In this document: piece after piece, positions 17,340-26,548 of the stretch
Position numbering within the stretch: the first letter of the stretch is position 1
Layout of the letters: every line of letters starts with the position of its first letter
From: Fictibacillus terranigra
GTDB taxonomy: Bacteria > Bacillota > Bacilli > Bacillales > Fictibacillaceae
DNA: 64,000 nt
NCBI RefSeq assembly: GCF_030412265.1
Contig: NZ_JAUHLN010000004.1
Location: 343,876-407,875 of the forward strand
Reading direction: 5' to 3'
Position numbers and translations under genes: made by a program
The notes under the pieces: model-generated
Seen by the model: only the letters and a program-made list of their open reading frames with translations
Database searches by the model: none
Told to the model about the DNA's origin: nothing

Positions 17340-17789
17340 TTATTTTGTTTCTTTTCCGAGTACACGGTTCACACGTTTAGTTAGCATTTTCATGCCATCG
17401 CCGCCAGCTTGGAAGTGGCGGAGTTTGCCTTCGTTATCGAATACATAATAAGCAGGTACGTATTGGTTTTCAAATGCGTCGGTGAGCTTGTGCTGATTAT
17501 CGACAAAGATCGGCTGAGTGATATCGTGTTCTTTTGCAACTTCTTTTACTTGCTCGAGGTCCAGATCTTTTTCGGAACGAGGCATATGAACAGCTACTAC
17601 GTTTAGTTCGTCTTTGTAATCATCACGGAATTGATTGATGTTTGGCATTGCTTCTTTACAGAGTCCGCAGCTTACAGACCAAAAATGAATGAGTGTAGGT
17701 TTGTTGCCGATCAGGTCGGATTTGGTTACTTCTCCATTTAACCATTCAGTTGCACCATTCAGTTCAGGCATTTCATCACGTAATCTCAT
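17340..17789 (-). CDS. TlpA/ResA-like thioredoxin-fold protein, cytosolic
   Basis: The 149-residue protein has a thioredoxin fold of the TlpA/AhpC-TSA type. The active site is C41-G-L-C44 in FWSVSCGLCKEAMP, and the cis-Pro region is NQYVPAYYVFDNEGKLRHFQAGGDG. There is no signal peptide or membrane anchor, so unlike ResA it should act in the cytosol. A 14/15 match to the PerR box lies 31 bases upstream of ATG 17789, so the gene is probably derepressed by peroxide. The natural partner is unknown. Confidence 0.85.
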   Translation of the reverse strand: MRLRDEMPELNGATEWLNGEVTKSDLIGNKPTLIHFWSVSCGLCKEAMPNINQFRDDYKDELNVVAVHMPRSEKDLDLEQVKEVAKEHDITQPIFVDNQHKLTDAFENQYVPAYYVFDNEGKLRHFQAGGDGMKMLTKRVNRVLGKETK

Positions 17790-17819
17790 GAATAATAGCT
17801 CCTTTTTTATAAAAATTAT

Positions 17820-17834
17820 TTATAATAATTATTA
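17820..17834 (-). promoter_or_regulatory. PerR box before the thioredoxin-fold gene
   Basis: TTATAATAATTATTA matches the 7-1-7 PerR operator consensus (TTATAATnATTATAA) at all but one fixed position. The perR gene itself is in this window at 61962-62396, with a similar box in front of it. Confidence 0.7.
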
Positions 17835-17928
17835 TTTGATTTCAATTATAGTATAAGGAATTTTCGCCGAGAATGCAAAAATATTGCTTTCTATAGTATG
17901 TATTCCCAGCGCTTTAATTATTGGCTTT

Positions 17929-19113
17929 TCAGGACACGTTTTTTTCAGAAGCGGAACGAATGCCGGATCCCTTGTGAATAGGGGTGACCACCAATAAGGT
18001 GAGCAGCATGCCGCTGATAGCATAGACAAACGCACCGGATTCAAATATTTCTATGAAGTATCCACCGATGAGAGGGCCGCTCATACTTCCTGCACTGAAC
18101 GCAATACCTGCTAGAATATTGCCTGCCGGAAGAAGATGCATAGGGAGCAAATCGCTCATATAGGTAATGCCTAAAGAAAATAAGGATCCGACAAACATAC
18201 CGGCGATAAAGAACAGCACCAGGAATACCGGCATACTCCCTCCGGCAAACAAGGTTCCAGTGAATGCGGCAAATCCGATGAGAAGGCAGACGAGCAGAAC
18301 ATTCCTTCTGCCAAATCGGTCGCTCCATAATCCGAGTGGAAGCTGAAACACGAGACTTCCGATAATAAAAGAAGGCAGCAAGATGGATACCCAATCAATG
18401 GGAATTCCATGCCTTAGTGCATAAACAGGAAAGGAACCGTTTAGTGTGGCTTCAAGAAACCCGTAGCCAAATGCCGGAAGCAAAGCAACCCATGATAAGC
18501 GGATGACTTCCCGGTAGCGGCTCACCGTATTCATGCCAGCTTCTTTAGAACTGGCTGATACCGGGTATTCATTGTGGATAAAGGACATAACGAAGAGGGA
18601 GACCAGGCAGAAACCTCCCGAAACCAAAAAAGGAAGTGCTTCACTTAAATCCGCTAAACGTGTCATCAATGGACCGATCCCGAATCCAGCACCAAATGCG
18701 ATCCCGTAAAGTGCGATGTTCCGGCCTCTTTTATCGGCAGGGCTGTTGGAGGTCACCCATACCTGGGTAGAAAAATGGAGCATATGGTCGCCCACTCCGA
18801 TGATCATGCGCAGCGCGAACCAGAACCAGAACGTTTTCCACCATGGAAATAAAAATAAAGAAACAGTAACCAAGATCAGACCCGTTACAATAATTTTTTT
18901 ATACCCGAATGTCCTCATCGGTTTTTCAATAAATGGCGAGGCAAGAACAATACCGATATAGAGGGCGGTTGCATTTAATCCATTCAACGTAGAAGACGTT
19001 CCTGATTCCTCCAGAAGAATCGCAATTAAGGGGAGGAGCATCCCCTGCGAAAACCCTGAGATGAAAACGATACTGACCAACACAGAGAATTTCGATCTTG
19101 TTAAAACAGCCAT
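17929..19113 (-). CDS. yfkF: MFS transporter (YfkF-like)
   Basis: The 394-residue protein has about 12 membrane segments and MFS signatures: an RxxGxGDH-like stretch in the first half (FALRMIIGVGDHMLHF, NSPADKRGRNIALYGIAFGAGFGIGP) and the loop GLWSDRFGRRNVLL between helices 8 and 9. It is a proton-driven exporter by family. It stands at the same place as yfkF in B. subtilis, from memory. ATG 19113 is preceded by AAGGATG. Substrate unknown. Confidence 0.85.
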   Translation of the reverse strand: MAVLTRSKFSVLVSIVFISGFSQGMLLPLIAILLEESGTSSTLNGLNATALYIGIVLASPFIEKPMRTFGYKKIIVTGLILVTVSLFLFPWWKTFWFWFALRMIIGVGDHMLHFSTQVWVTSNSPADKRGRNIALYGIAFGAGFGIGPLMTRLADLSEALPFLVSGGFCLVSLFVMSFIHNEYPVSASSKEAGMNTVSRYREVIRLSWVALLPAFGYGFLEATLNGSFPVYALRHGIPIDWVSILLPSFIIGSLVFQLPLGLWSDRFGRRNVLLVCLLIGFAAFTGTLFAGGSMPVFLVLFFIAGMFVGSLFSLGITYMSDLLPMHLLPAGNILAGIAFSAGSMSGPLIGGYFIEIFESGAFVYAISGMLLTLLVVTPIHKGSGIRSASEKNVS

Positions 19114-19316
19114 AGCAATACATCCTTTTTTTCAAATGTACTCCTATTCTACAATGAATATCCTTTTTATGCCTTTTTAAACTGTGAATTTAGTAAAAAA
19201 CAGCCTGTAATCCCGTTTCCAGGTTTCTTTTTTTTGTGTAAAAAATTGCTATTACTCGTGTATGGATAAATTTCTTCAACAAGAAAAAAATAGGGGTATA
19301 AAAGGAGGCAAATCTT

Positions 19317-20099
19317 ATGAAATGGAACCGCACATTTCTTGTTATAATCATGTTTTTTTCCTTGCTGGCCCAAACGGATGCCGCTGCAGCGTCCCCAACC
19401 CGAATACCTAACTCTGTTGTCAGCATCTCAAAAGAAAATACGTATCCCAATTCCGCTCAGGATCTGCCTTATTTAGAGCCGAGCAAGCTGGCTAAGTCCA
19501 TGCTGAAAACCTCGAATGTAGCTATTACCAATCCGGATTTAATTCGCATTTTAAACGAATCTGTGATTCATCCATCCAAATTGGCAATCGGGTACAGAGC
19601 GAGAATTTTCCTTGGTCAATGGCCGTTGTCCTATCAGTCAACTGAAACAACGGTGAACTGGGAGTATCAGCAGATAAATTTAAACCGTGTTGATAACCGC
19701 GGCGGAAAATCGCTGGCACAACTACGGTATCAGCAGCAGGCCCATAAGCGGGTAACGGGAGGTTTGACGGCTGAAATACCGAACAGTGATGCAGTGAAGA
19801 AAATGATGCTGATTACGGCAGGAGATAAAACAAAACTCCCCCTGTCTTTCCAGACAAATGTGGGGGCTGGAACAAGAAAAGGCAATGTGTATAACATTGC
19901 TCCTAAGCAGGTCGGATACTTGGCAAGCTATGTGCCGGCTGTAAATGAAAGAGGAAGAGTGACGTATGGAGAAGTATACATTGTATTGAAAGGCAGCAAA
20001 AGAAAGCTTGAAGTGCAAAATGTTACCCAGCAGGGAATTGGGGCTTGGATTCCGGTTCAAGAACATGTATCGTTCAAATTTCATTCTTCCAATATGTAA
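19317..20099 (+). CDS. yfkD: YfkD-like secreted protein
   Basis: The 260-residue product begins with a signal peptide (about 1-25, FLVIIMFFSLLAQTDAAAAS) behind an ideal AAGGAGG site. The mature part matches the YfkD family: IPNSVVSISKENTYPNSAQDLPYLEPS, then ESVIHPSKLAIGYRARIFLGQWPL and a C-terminal GIGAWIPVQEHVSFKF. The family is restricted to bacilli and of unknown function; an extracytoplasmic location is expected. It is divergent from the MFS gene and convergent with the HxlR regulator. Confidence 0.88.
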   Translation: MKWNRTFLVIIMFFSLLAQTDAAAASPTRIPNSVVSISKENTYPNSAQDLPYLEPSKLAKSMLKTSNVAITNPDLIRILNESVIHPSKLAIGYRARIFLGQWPLSYQSTETTVNWEYQQINLNRVDNRGGKSLAQLRYQQQAHKRVTGGLTAEIPNSDAVKKMMLITAGDKTKLPLSFQTNVGAGTRKGNVYNIAPKQVGYLASYVPAVNERGRVTYGEVYIVLKGSKRKLEVQNVTQQGIGAWIPVQEHVSFKFHSSNM

Positions 20100-20130
20100 A
20101 AAAACAGCTCCTTTTAAGGAGCTGTTTCAT
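20100..20130. terminator. Bidirectional terminator, yfkD and HxlR gene
   Basis: AAACAGCTCC and GGAGCTGTTT form a perfect stem with a short T/A loop, with A-rich and T-rich flanks. Confidence 0.9.
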
Positions 20131-20468
20131 TTTTGCAGTTTGCAATCCTCAACCCACTCTTCACTCCAGCATTGAATCGCATCAATGACAGAACGAAGGG
20201 ATTTTCCTTTTTCGGTCAAATCATATTCGATCCGAACCGGTGTTTCGGGATAGACGTGGCGGGCAACGATCCCTACTGCTTCGAGTTCTTTCATCCGTTC
20301 GGTGAGCATTCGGTCACTCATCTCAGGAATCTGCTTTTTTATATCTTTGAACCTTCGCGATCCTCCCAATAAGACACGGATGATCAAACCCGTCCATTTT
20401 TTTCCGATAATATCTATGGTCACTTCATATTTGGGACACATGGTATTGTAATCCATACAATCATTCAC
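20127..20468 (-). CDS. HxlR family transcriptional regulator
   Basis: The 113-residue protein is a typical HxlR/MarR-like winged helix dimer: a conserved Cys near residue 11 (NTMCPKYEVTIDIIGKKW), the recognition helix region RRFKDIKKQIPEMSDRMLTERMKELE and the wing EYDLTEKGKSL. The N-terminal Cys is the redox or aldehyde sensor in HypR/YodB-type members, so a thiol-stress role is possible. The target genes are not evident; the divergent partner is missing, since the next gene upstream (yfkAB) runs in the same direction. Confidence 0.88.
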   Translation of the reverse strand: MNDCMDYNTMCPKYEVTIDIIGKKWTGLIIRVLLGGSRRFKDIKKQIPEMSDRMLTERMKELEAVGIVARHVYPETPVRIEYDLTEKGKSLRSVIDAIQCWSEEWVEDCKLQK

Positions 20469-20574
20469 CTCATGGCATTGATCTTTTGTGGCTGAAAAAG
20501 CCTGTTAGATATAGTCTTTCCTTTGATAATACTCTCAAAACTTACTAATGTAAAGTTTATAACTTTTTAAATAG

Positions 20575-21684
20575 TTATATTTTGGAAGAAAGTAGAGGAA
20601 AATCCCAATCTTTATAGTACGTATCCTTCACAAGCAGGTTAGGACCGAGGCATTTTACGGCAGGACAGTGACAGCTCAGTGATTTCGCCGTTTCAGTTCT
20701 GTTCCATTTGTTATAGGCCTCTAAAAATGTTGTGTCTTTAATGTTTCCGAGTGAAGGGGTGTCGCCAAAGTCAGTGACGATGATGTCTCCATCAAACAGG
20801 TTGACGTTGAGCCGGGACCTTCCATCCGGATCATTGCGCACCGTAACGTTCTTTTCCGCATACAGCCGCTTTAGGAGCTCTTGATCTTCAAGGGAGGCAG
20901 AGCATGCATAGAAAGGTAGTGTTCCAAACAGCATCCAGACGTCCTCATTGCGCACATCCAGTAGCCGATGGATCGCAGTGCGTGTCTCAGCCAGGGAAAG
21001 GACTTGGAGAGAGCTAGCAAAGTCGCTGGGATACATCGGGTGGATTTCGTGGCGTTGACATCCCATTTGCTGGATATGTTCATGAATTTTTTCCAGATAC
21101 GGGAGTGTCGTCTTGTTCAGCATGGTCTCTGCCGAGACGATGACACCTCTTTTTGTGAGTTCCCGCGCGTTATGGACCATCCGGTCAAAAAGAGCGGTTC
21201 TCTGTTCCATGGAGGGTTTGCGCTCCATCACCGCAAAGCCGATCTCAGCAAAATCTTCTGGTGTTCCCCAGTTGTGAGAAATATGAAGAACATCCAAGTA
21301 TGGAAGGATAGGCTCATACCGGTTGAGATCGAGTGTTAGATTTGAATTGATCTGTGTTCGTGCTCCTCGTGCTGAAGCGTATTGAAGAAGAGGCACCACA
21401 TACTGATCTACTGATTTTTTGGACATCATCGGCTCTCCGCCTGTAATTGAAAAAGCACGCAAATCGGGGATTTCATCAAGACGGCGAATGAGAAGTTCGA
21501 GCGGAAGCGGTTCCGGGTCCTTCACATTCAGGGTATATCCGACAGCACAATGGGCGCATCTCATGTTGCAAAGGGTAGTGGTCGTTACCTCGATATTGGT
21601 AAGTTTCATGGCTCCGTACTGTTCCATATCCATGTAGGCTTCCCAAGGGTCATATTGAACGGAAATTGGTTGTTTTACCATCAT
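20575..21684 (-). CDS. yfkAB: Radical SAM protein YfkAB
   Basis: The 369-residue protein contains the radical SAM CxxxCxxC motif in TLCNMRCAHCAVGY (about residues 37-47), a GGEPM motif in SITGGEPMMSKK, and a C-terminal CHCPAVKCLGPNLL cluster for an auxiliary centre. This is the YfkAB family of bacilli (radical SAM/CxCxxxxC), which is a single fused frame here. The reaction is unknown. It starts at ATG 21684 behind AAGGAG with a rather long spacer. Confidence 0.9.
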   Translation of the reverse strand: MMVKQPISVQYDPWEAYMDMEQYGAMKLTNIEVTTTTLCNMRCAHCAVGYTLNVKDPEPLPLELLIRRLDEIPDLRAFSITGGEPMMSKKSVDQYVVPLLQYASARGARTQINSNLTLDLNRYEPILPYLDVLHISHNWGTPEDFAEIGFAVMERKPSMEQRTALFDRMVHNARELTKRGVIVSAETMLNKTTLPYLEKIHEHIQQMGCQRHEIHPMYPSDFASSLQVLSLAETRTAIHRLLDVRNEDVWMLFGTLPFYACSASLEDQELLKRLYAEKNVTVRNDPDGRSRLNVNLFDGDIIVTDFGDTPSLGNIKDTTFLEAYNKWNRTETAKSLSCHCPAVKCLGPNLLVKDTYYKDWDFPLLSSKI

Positions 21685-21854
21685 TATTGAAAAACTCCTT
21701 TTTAAATAAACGGGTAAAAATCAAGGGTTACGATAACCTATAAATACACCATATGATAACTCAATCCGAGGCAAAGAAAAAGAGCCTATATTTCAAGTTT
21801 AAATTGGCAGACAAATGATCCTTTGTTACAGTATGAAGGAAAGGAGAGGTTACC

Positions 21855-22052
21855 GTGGGTAAATCCATTGAAGATAGATCATCTCAGAAAGAGTATATTG
21901 TGCAGCGGGTGGATATGCTGCTACAGGTACTGGATTCCATTGATGCTGAAACGGCGGGTGTCGAAGAGATCGACCGGATCATCGGCATGCTGGATGACCT
22001 TGAGTTGAAGTGCAAACAGTTCCGCAATAATTGGGAAGAAAAAAATAGATAA
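21855..22052 (+). CDS. yfkK: DUF1128 family protein (YfkK-like)
   Basis: The 65-residue product matches the YfkK/DUF1128 family: KEYIVQRVDMLLQVLDSID near the start and IIGMLDDLELKCKQFRNNW at the end. It forms a small helical, acidic protein of unknown function. The start is GTG 21855 after AAGGAGAGGT. It lies divergent from yfkAB and about 95 bases before the fumarase gene, with a TATAAT (22088-22093) between, so the fumarase has its own promoter. Confidence 0.85.
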   Translation: MGKSIEDRSSQKEYIVQRVDMLLQVLDSIDAETAGVEEIDRIIGMLDDLELKCKQFRNNWEEKNR

Positions 22053-22147
22053 AGAACGAAAAGTAAGCGCTGTTTTATCCTTTTTGTTATAATGGAGATG
22101 GTTTTAATGAGATAAAATTATTCTTCTATAATAAAAGGGGTTAGAGC

Positions 22148-23692
22148 ATGGAAAAGTTTCAGGAGAGCATGTATAAGCTGATCGTGGAAACATCCACAAA
22201 CTTGCCAAAAGATGTACGGAGAGCAATAGCAGCAGCAAAAATAAGGGAGAATGCAGGGACTCGTGCGGCAATGTCCTTAGATACGATTACGAAGAACATT
22301 AAAATGGCCGACGACAATGTCTCACCGATCTGTCAGGATACTGGGCTACCGACGTTTAAGATTAAAGTTCCAGTTAACGTTAATCAGATTGAAATGAAAA
22401 AGGCAATCAAAAAGGCGGTGGCTGAAGCTACCGGTGATGCTAAGCTTCGTCCCAATTCCGTAGACTCCATTACTGGGGATAACAGTGGTGACAACCTGGG
22501 TGAAGGGACTCCCGTTATTAAATTTGAACAGTGGGAAGAAGATTACATTGATGTCCGCTTGATCCTAAAGGGAGGCGGCTGTGAAAACAAAAATATTCAA
22601 TACAGCCTTCCTGCTGAGCTCGAGGGACTTGGACGTGCCGGGCGCGACCTTGATGGCATTAGAAAGTGCATCATGCATTCCGTTTACCAGGCACAGGGAC
22701 AAGGCTGCAGTGCAGGGTTCATCGGTGTCGGCATCGGCGGAGACCGCACGAGTGGATATGAACTCGCCAAAGAAATGCTTTTCCGCTCAGCGGATGATGT
22801 GAACCCAAACGAAAATCTTCGCAAACTTGAAGAATACGTTATGGAAAACGCCAACAAGCTTGGGATTGGAACGATGGGCTTTGGCGGAGAAACAACGCTC
22901 CTGGGCTGTAAAGTGGGAGTGATCAATCGGATCCCGGCAAGCTTTTTCGTGTCTGTTGCCTATAATTGCTGGGCTTACCGCCGCTTGGGCGTAAAAATTG
23001 ATCCGGCTTGCGGTGAGATTCAAGAATGGCTCTACCAAGAAGGCGAAGAAGTCGATTTTGAAAAAATGAAAGAGGAAGCGGCAGCTGCACTTGAAGAAAA
23101 ATCCGAGGTTCGCCAGGTTACGCTTGAAGCACCGATTACGGAAGAACAAATCCGTCAACTTCGCGTCGGTGATGTGGTTACCATCAATGGAATGATGCAC
23201 ACTGGCCGTGACGCGATCCATAAGTATTTAACGGACCATGATGCACCCGTTGATTTGAACGGCCAGATCATTTACCATTGCGGTCCGGTGATGGCCAAGG
23301 ATGGAGAAGGAAATTGGGTCGTGAAAGCAGCAGGCCCTACAACCTCCATTCGTGAAGAACCATACCAAGGCGACATCATGAAAAAATTTGGCATCCGTGC
23401 GGTTATCGGTAAAGGCGGAATGGGCAAGAAGACCCTTCAAGCACTGGGCGAGCATGGCGGCGTTTACTTGAACGCCATCGGTGGAGCCGCCCAATACTAT
23501 GCTGAATGTATGCAGAAGGTAGAAGGCGTAGACTTGATGGAATTCGGTATTCCTGAAGCGATGTGGCATATTAACGTGAAAGGTTTTACGGCGGTTGTTA
23601 CAATGGATTCACATGGAAACAGCCTTCATCAGGATGTCGAGGCCTCATCACTCGAACGTCTTTCTCAGTTTAAAGAACCTGTATTCAAGTAA
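22148..23692 (+). CDS. fumA: Class I fumarate hydratase (fused alpha/beta, Fe-S)
   Basis: The 514-residue enzyme converts fumarate and malate in the TCA cycle and uses a [4Fe-4S] cluster. The alpha part carries SPICQDTGLPTFKI, GCSAGFIGVGIGGDRTSGY and TTLLGCKV. The beta part (from about residue 335) carries GDVVTINGMMHTGRDAIH, IYHCGPVM, GPTTSIREEPY and AVIGKGGMG. Alpha and beta regions are fused as in FumA/FumB. The related L-tartrate dehydratase is the main alternative. B. subtilis relies on class II FumC, so this is a lineage difference. ATG 22148 follows AAGGGG. Confidence 0.9.
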   Translation: MEKFQESMYKLIVETSTNLPKDVRRAIAAAKIRENAGTRAAMSLDTITKNIKMADDNVSPICQDTGLPTFKIKVPVNVNQIEMKKAIKKAVAEATGDAKLRPNSVDSITGDNSGDNLGEGTPVIKFEQWEEDYIDVRLILKGGGCENKNIQYSLPAELEGLGRAGRDLDGIRKCIMHSVYQAQGQGCSAGFIGVGIGGDRTSGYELAKEMLFRSADDVNPNENLRKLEEYVMENANKLGIGTMGFGGETTLLGCKVGVINRIPASFFVSVAYNCWAYRRLGVKIDPACGEIQEWLYQEGEEVDFEKMKEEAAAALEEKSEVRQVTLEAPITEEQIRQLRVGDVVTINGMMHTGRDAIHKYLTDHDAPVDLNGQIIYHCGPVMAKDGEGNWVVKAAGPTTSIREEPYQGDIMKKFGIRAVIGKGGMGKKTLQALGEHGGVYLNAIGGAAQYYAECMQKVEGVDLMEFGIPEAMWHINVKGFTAVVTMDSHGNSLHQDVEASSLERLSQFKEPVFK

Positions 23693-23702
23693 AGGTGGTG
23701 GA

Positions 23703-23740
23703 AGCTGGCCCGTGCGGCCGGCTCCATTTTTTTTTTCGTT
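23703..23740 (+). terminator. Terminator of the fumarase gene
   Basis: GGAAGCTGGCC and GGCCGGCTCC pair with one bulge and are followed by nine T. Confidence 0.85.
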
Positions 23741-23850
23741 ATTGGGCGCTTCAACATTCCTTATGGCAGATACTCCCTCGTATGCTTTTATATCAGATAA
23801 AGAAACTAAAAGTACATGATATATATAAAGCATGGAAAGGAGTGAACGAC

Positions 23851-24675
23851 ATGAAAAAATGGAAAATCCGTCTAATCATTGCGGCAGTTTTTTTCATGAT
23901 CTCCACCAATTCAGTACAAGCGGGACCCGTCATTTCGTCTAATACAAGGTACGAATGGTATTTCCAGAAGAGAGGAAATGAAATGCCGCCGACAACGGAT
24001 CAGCGCTATTTGCAGCTGTTAAAAAAGTATGATGGCCTGTTTCTTGGTGACCCCAAACGAAAAGATATTTATTTGACATTTGATAACGGCTATGAGAATG
24101 GCTTTACGGACGATGTCCTTGATACATTAAAAAGCAGAAAAGTTCCGGCGGCATTTTTTGTTACGGGGCACTTTATCAACACACACCCTGATTTGATTAA
24201 ACGAATGGCAAATGAAGGCCACACTGTTGGGAACCATACGAATCATCATCCAGATATGACGACGATCAGCGAGCAGCGGATGGAAGAAGAACTGACGGCA
24301 GTCAAAGAGAAATATACACAAATCACTGGAAAACAAGAGATGCATTATCTTCGTCCGCCAAGAGGCGTCTTCAGTGAACGGTCCATCGCTATATCTAAGC
24401 AATTGGGATACACCCATGTGTTTTGGTCGCTCGCATTTGTTGATTGGCAGGTTGACCGTCAGCAAGGATGGCAATACTCCTATAACCATATCATGAAACA
24501 AATTCATCCTGGGTGTATTCTGTTACTGCACACCGTATCACGAGATAATGCGGAAGCCCTCGGAAAAGCAATAGATGATCTTAAGAAGCGAGGATATACT
24601 TTCAAAAGCCTGGATGATCTGGCTTCACAAAGCATCCAGAATGAACAAGTGAAGGAATCACCCAAAAAGCCTTGA
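23851..24675 (+). CDS. pdaA: Peptidoglycan N-acetylmuramic acid deacetylase PdaA
   Basis: The 274-residue protein has a signal/anchor sequence (about 1-23) and a polysaccharide deacetylase (NodB) domain. The motifs are YLTFDNGYENG (catalytic Asp), HTVGNHTNHHPDM (zinc His pair), RPPRGVFSER and a late ILLLHTVS. PdaA makes muramic delta-lactam of the spore cortex, needed for germination. I choose ATG 23851, 9 bases after GGAGTG, not upstream frames that overlap the fumarase terminator. CATGATA (23815-23821) fits the sigma-G -10, though the -35 is weak. Confidence 0.9.
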   Translation: MKKWKIRLIIAAVFFMISTNSVQAGPVISSNTRYEWYFQKRGNEMPPTTDQRYLQLLKKYDGLFLGDPKRKDIYLTFDNGYENGFTDDVLDTLKSRKVPAAFFVTGHFINTHPDLIKRMANEGHTVGNHTNHHPDMTTISEQRMEEELTAVKEKYTQITGKQEMHYLRPPRGVFSERSIAISKQLGYTHVFWSLAFVDWQVDRQQGWQYSYNHIMKQIHPGCILLLHTVSRDNAEALGKAIDDLKKRGYTFKSLDDLASQSIQNEQVKESPKKP

Positions 24676-24690
24676 TCAAGGCTTTTTTTC
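24661..24690 (+). terminator. Terminator of pdaA
   Basis: AAAAAGCCTTG and CAAGGCTTTTTTT form a strong palindrome spanning the stop codon. Confidence 0.85.
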
Positions 24691-24770
24691 ATCGTTATTG
24701 GACATGTTAGTGGGAACAGGAGTGTAAACAATGCTATAATGGATCGAAAAAATTATTTTGAGAGAAGTGA

Positions 24771-26174
24771 ATGGCTATGGCAAAAGAAACAGCCAACCAC
24801 AAGCAAAACGCACTAAATAAAGGAAAAACGATCCCGCTCAAAATTAAACGCCTTGGCATTAATGGGGAGGGAGTTGGTTTTTATAAACGGACGGTGGTTT
24901 TTGTTCCAGGTGCTCTTCCTGGTGAAGAAATAACTGCGCAGATAGAAAAAGTGTATCCCAACCGTGCGGAAGCAAAAGTAAAAAGCATCCGCAAAAAATC
25001 AAAAGAACGGGTGGTTCCGCCCTGTCCGATCTACGAACAGTGCGGAGGCTGCCAGCTGCAGCACCTGAGCTATGAAGGACAGCTGAAAGAGAAGCAGGAC
25101 GTTGTCCGTCAGGCTTTTGAGCGGTATACGAAGATAAAGCCGGAAAATCTGCCCCTAAAAACAACGATCGGAATGGAACATCCTTGGGAATACCGCAACA
25201 AGAGCCAGCTTCAAACAGCCAAAGATAAAGAAAAAGTGATTGCGGGGCTCTATGGATTAAATTCACACCGCATCATCGACCTGGATCAGTGCATGGTACA
25301 GCACCCTGAGACGGTTCGCGTAACAAATGCTGTCAAAAAAATTCTTGAGGACCTTAACATCCCCATTTATGATGAGAAAAAACGTACGGGAATTATCAGA
25401 ACGATCGTAGTCAGGACAGGCTTTGAAACAGAGGAAACACAGTTGGTATTAGTGACCGCCCAACAAAAGATTCCACGTAAAGAATTACTGGTTTCCGAAA
25501 TCAAGAAACGTCTTCCCTATATTACATCCATTGTTCAAAACGTTAATGATAAGAAAACATCCATTATTTTCGGTGATAAAACTCTTCCATTGGAAGGGCC
25601 GGAAACCATCGGTGAGAAATTAGGGGAACTGTCCTTTGATCTGTCGGCTCGCGCCTTCTTTCAGCTGAATCCTAAGCAAACGGTAAAATTGTATGATGAA
25701 GCGAAGAAAGCGGCGAAGTTAAGCGGAACTGAAAAAGTAGTGGACGCATATTGCGGTGCTGGAACAATCGGCCTCTGGCTTGCTCCAGACGCACGTGAAG
25801 TCAGAGGGATGGACGTCATCGCTGAGTCTATAAGAAACGCTAAAGAAAACGCGAAACGGCATGGATTTGCTAATACACATTATGAGACAGGCAAAGCAGA
25901 GGAAATTCTTCCTAAATGGCTGAAGGAAGGATGGCAGCCGGACGTCATCGTTGTTGATCCCCCGAGAACGGGCTGTGATCAGGCCTTCTTAAAAACAGTA
26001 GGAAAAATCAAGCCGAAAAGAATGGTCTATGTTTCATGCAACCCATCCACGTTAGCAAAAGATGTCCACATGTTGATAAGTGAAGGGTTTAAAGTGGAAA
26101 GCCTTACTCCTGTGGATATGTTTCCACATACGGCTCATGTCGAAGTGGTATGTTCACTTGTTCGTGACAAATAA
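24771..26174 (+). CDS. 23S rRNA (uracil-5-)-methyltransferase, RlmD/RlmCD family (YfjO-like)
   Basis: The 467-residue protein has an N-terminal TRAM domain (about 20-80), an Fe-S Cys set in [15 protein letters not shown] plus a later Cys in DLDQCMVQ, and a SAM-dependent methyltransferase domain. The latter has [24 protein letters not shown] and the catalytic Cys in [12 protein letters not shown]. It methylates uracil C5 in 23S rRNA, or in tRNA for related members. By position it corresponds to B. subtilis yfjO rather than rlmCD, from memory. An extended -10 (TGCTATAAT, 24732-24740) precedes it. ATG 24771 follows GAGAAGTGA. Confidence 0.87.
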   Translation: MAMAKETANHKQNALNKGKTIPLKIKRLGINGEGVGFYKRTVVFVPGALPGEEITAQIEKVYPNRAEAKVKSIRKKSKERVVPPCPIYEQCGGCQLQHLSYEGQLKEKQDVVRQAFERYTKIKPENLPLKTTIGMEHPWEYRNKSQLQTAKDKEKVIAGLYGLNSHRIIDLDQCMVQHPETVRVTNAVKKILEDLNIPIYDEKKRTGIIRTIVVRTGFETEETQLVLVTAQQKIPRKELLVSEIKKRLPYITSIVQNVNDKKTSIIFGDKTLPLEGPETIGEKLGELSFDLSARAFFQLNPKQTVKLYDEAKKAAKLSGTEKVVDAYCGAGTIGLWLAPDAREVRGMDVIAESIRNAKENAKRHGFANTHYETGKAEEILPKWLKEGWQPDVIVVDPPRTGCDQAFLKTVGKIKPKRMVYVSCNPSTLAKDVHMLISEGFKVESLTPVDMFPHTAHVEVVCSLVRDK

Positions 26175-26178
26175 AAAA

Positions 26179-26207
26179 GAAAGGGAGCCATTTCCCTTTC
26201 TTTTTTA
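26179..26207 (+). terminator. Terminator of the rRNA methyltransferase gene
   Basis: GAAAGGGA (26179-26186) pairs with TTCCCTTTC (26192-26200), followed by six T. Confidence 0.9.
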
Positions 26208-26274
26208 TGTGGATACCCTATGTTGCATCAAGAATCAACCTCCTTTCTTCCTTCAATACAGGAAAAAACTTTAA

Positions 26275-26481
26275 CTATCCACAATGATTGTTGAAAAGTA
26301 TTTTATTAATCGATATTTTCTGACATATTCACACAATCCACAATGTTATCCACTGCTTGTGAATATACAAAATAATAAAAATTTTATAAAGACCAATTTA
26401 TTCGACTGAAAATTTACAAAGTCTATAAAAAGGACAAAAGTTATCCACGATATTAACAGACTGTGGATAAAGTTACCCACA
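26275..26481. other. Orphan DnaA-box cluster in an AT-rich intergenic gap
   Basis: Against the box TTATCCACA I find one perfect site on the minus strand (26462-26470) and four one-mismatch sites on the plus strand: CTATCCACA (26275-26283), TTATCCACT (26346-26354), TTATCCACG (26441-26449) and TTACCCACA (26473-26481). A two-mismatch site lies at 26334-26342. The gap between the methyltransferase terminator and the next terminator holds no gene. Such clusters away from oriC can titrate DnaA or control initiation. Confidence 0.65.
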
Positions 26482-26510
26482 AGAAATAAAGTTAGTCATA
26501 ATATTTTCTC

Positions 26511-26546
26511 AGAAAAAGCCCGTTCTCTTTAGAGAAGGGCTTTTTC
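26511..26546. terminator. Bidirectional terminator beside the YfhD-like gene
   Basis: AAAAAGCCC..TTCTC pairs with GAGAA.GGGCTTTTT around a TTTA loop; flanks are A-rich and T-rich. It ends the minus-strand yfhE-yfhD unit. Confidence 0.85.
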
Positions 26547-26548
26547 TT

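Noticed and set aside
23695..23850. Upstream extension of PdaA
   Set aside because: The extension overlaps the fumarase terminator and would bury the signal peptide. ATG 23851 has its own ribosome site.
26275..26481. Replication origin oriC
   Set aside because: No dnaA, dnaN, rpmH or gidA-type neighbours occur. Only the DnaA boxes are present.
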